Origin: an uncultured Oscillibacter sp.
Lineage (GTDB): Bacteria > Bacillota > Clostridia > Oscillospirales > Oscillospiraceae
Length of the DNA: 7,418 nucleotides
NCBI GenBank assembly: GCA_902490355.1
Contig: CABUDN010000123.1
Span: 1-7,418 of the forward strand
Reading direction: 5' to 3'
Part shown: positions 6,319 to 7,418 of the stretch, piece by piece
Layout of the letters: each line of letters starts with the position of its first letter
Numbering within the stretch: the first letter of the stretch is position 1
Notes under the pieces: model-generated
The model's database searches: none
The model's input: the letters and a program-made list of their open reading frames with translations, nothing else
Told to the model about the DNA's origin: nothing
Translations under genes and position numbers: made by a program

Positions 6319-7418
6319 ATGTATCACGATCTGGAAAATGAATTTCTGGACCTGCTGGAAGCAGACCAGAATGATCCTCAAGTGGCCTATGCGCTGGGTC
6401 TTTGCTACCTGCGGGGCGAGGGAACGGAGCAGGACGGCGCCAAGGCCGAGCAGTGGCTGCGCCGGGCAGCGGAGCAGGGCCATCCGGAAGCCCAGGCGCT
6501 GCTCTCATCCTGCCGCAGCGCAGCACCCCAGCGGGAAGCCGTGACGGAAGAAACCCTTCCCGACTGGTGCGCCGCGGCCGAGGACGGCGATCCCGAGGCG
6601 CAGTACCAGGTGGCGCAGTACTTTCAGCAAAGCCAGCTGCCCGGCACAGAAGACGATGTAGCCCGGTATCTGTCCATGGCGGTTGCCCAGGGGCATCCGC
6701 GGGCCTGCCTGATGCTGGGACTTCAGCTGCTGCCGGAGCATCCGGAAGAGGCTTTGCGCCATCTGCGCAATGCCGCAGACTGCGGCCTGGCCGAGGCCAT
6801 GGAGCAGCTGGGCGAATGCTATGCCCAGGGGCTGGGAGTCGCGCCGGATCCGGTCCAGGCGGAGCACTGGTTCTGCGCCAAGGCGCAGCAGGGAGACGGC
6901 GAGGCCATGCTGGCTCTGGCCCGGCGCTACAAGCTGGGCAACGGGGTTCCCCGCAGTTTGGGACGGGCTCTGAGCTGGCTCAAGCGGGCCCAGCTGGCAG
7001 GCGTAACCGACGCGCAGGATCGCTATTACGCCGAAGAACGGGCCAAGCAGGCCGAGGAGGAAGCCGCCAAACGCGCCCGGGAGGAAGAGGAGCGGGCTCA
7101 GGAAGAGGCACGGGCCGCTCAGCTCCGGGCACAGCAGGAGGCGGAAGAGGCCCGGATCCGGGCACAGCAGGAAGCGGAAGAGGCCCAGGCGCGGGCACAG
7201 CAGGAGGCCCGGGCACGCTTCCAGGAACTGCTGGAAAAAGCGCAGGCCGGGGACCCGCGGGCGCAATTCAAGGTGGGCGTCTGCTACGACGACGGGGATG
7301 GCTGCCCGCAGTCTGCCGAGGAGGCATTTGCCTGGTACAAAAAAGCCGCCCAGCAGGGAGATCTGTCTGCACAGTTCAACCTGTCCTGGTGCTATTATGA
7401 CGGGACCGGCACCCCCCA
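6319..7418 (+). CDS. Sel1-repeat protein with hendecad coiled coil, C-terminus cut by window end
   Basis: This frame is open for 366 codons with no stop before the edge, so the gene is partial at its 3' end. Residues 1-234 parallel the preceding protein almost unit for unit: DLLEADQNDP, YALGLCYLRGEG, WLRRAAEQG, TEETLPDWC, LRNAADC and LGECYAQGLGV. By eye more than half of the positions are identical, with only single-residue length differences. A shorter Glu/Ala/Arg coiled coil follows (~238-304) with an 11-residue repeat. Instead of membrane helices, new and better-conserved Sel1 units then start at ~312 (AQFKVGVCYDDGDG, AFAWYKKAAQQGD, AQFNLSWCYYDGTG). The product is thus probably a soluble or differently anchored partner of the membrane paralogue. 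Role as a scaffold is inferred from the Sel1 family. A membrane domain beyond the window cannot be excluded. Confidence 0.88.
   Translation, partial: MYHDLENEFLDLLEADQNDPQVAYALGLCYLRGEGTEQDGAKAEQWLRRAAEQGHPEAQALLSSCRSAAPQREAVTEETLPDWCAAAEDGDPEAQYQVAQYFQQSQLPGTEDDVARYLSMAVAQGHPRACLMLGLQLLPEHPEEALRHLRNAADCGLAEAMEQLGECYAQGLGVAPDPVQAEHWFCAKAQQGDGEAMLALARRYKLGNGVPRSLGRALSWLKRAQLAGVTDAQDRYYAEERAKQAEEEAAKRAREEEERAQEEARAAQLRAQQEAEEARIRAQQEAEEAQARAQQEARARFQELLEKAQAGDPRAQFKVGVCYDDGDGCPQSAEEAFAWYKKAAQQGDLSAQFNLSWCYYDGTGTP
7126..7209 (+). repeat. 33-base tandem repeat encoding an 11-residue coiled-coil unit
   Basis: Two full units (7126-7158 and 7159-7191) and a partial third (7192-7209) encode RAQQEAEEARI, RAQQEAEEAQA and RAQQEA. 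The copies differ by only a few bases, which suggests recent slippage or unequal exchange. The 11-residue period implies a hendecad rather than heptad coiled coil at this point. Confidence 0.8.

Noticed and set aside
6402..7400. Plus-strand open frame of 332 codons in a second frame
   Set aside because: Gly/Ala/Arg/Pro-rich translation without motifs. The frame starting at 6319 has a strong ribosome site and clear Sel1 repeats over the same DNA.
1..7418. CRISPR array, tRNA/rRNA genes, insertion sequences or integrase sites
   Set aside because: No spaced direct repeats, RNA gene cores, transposase motifs or terminal inverted repeats were seen. The only repeats are within coding sequence.

Overview
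The window is GC-rich and reads as a chromosomal segment of a low-complexity-free, protein-dense bacterium. AAGGAG-type ribosome binding sites, a TTG start and a TATAAT -10 box set in a short AT-rich leader fit a high-GC member of the Clostridia (gut Oscillospiraceae/Ruminococcaceae type). That taxonomic placement is inference; there is no rRNA or marker gene here. All convincing genes are on the + strand and closely packed, so they probably form one operon that continues past the right edge.

Layout. Positions 1-77 are an AT-rich leader with a possible -10 box. Positions 78-3194 encode a 1038-residue multidomain protein: N-terminal HEPN-type helical domain, PIN-like domain, Ser/Thr protein kinase and four C-terminal zinc ribbons. 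Positions 3204-3941 encode a TerY/YegL-type VWA protein with a complete MIDAS metal site. Positions 3938-4684 encode a compact PP2C-type phosphatase. Positions 4687-6261 encode a Sel1-repeat protein with a long coiled coil and four membrane helices. From 6319 to the window end runs a second Sel1-repeat protein, clearly a paralogue of the previous one over its first ~240 residues, with a different C-terminal half and no stop in the window.

How the parts may work together. VWA + PP2C + Ser/Thr kinase with zinc ribbons is the known 'TerY-phosphorylation triad' arrangement, also recalled by the E. coli yegI/yegK/yegL cluster. Here the kinase polypeptide also carries two nuclease-type modules (HEPN with an intact R-N-x4-H signature, and a PIN-like fold with partly retained acidic residues). 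My model is a stress- or phage-responsive switch: kinase and phosphatase set a phosphorylation state, the VWA protein is the metal-dependent adaptor, the HEPN/PIN part is the RNA-cleaving output, and the two Sel1 proteins are scaffolds, one anchored at the membrane. The domain calls rest on visible motifs; the joint function is inference. The HEPN-PIN-kinase-4xZn-ribbon fusion together with duplicated Sel1 scaffolds is the part most worth following up.
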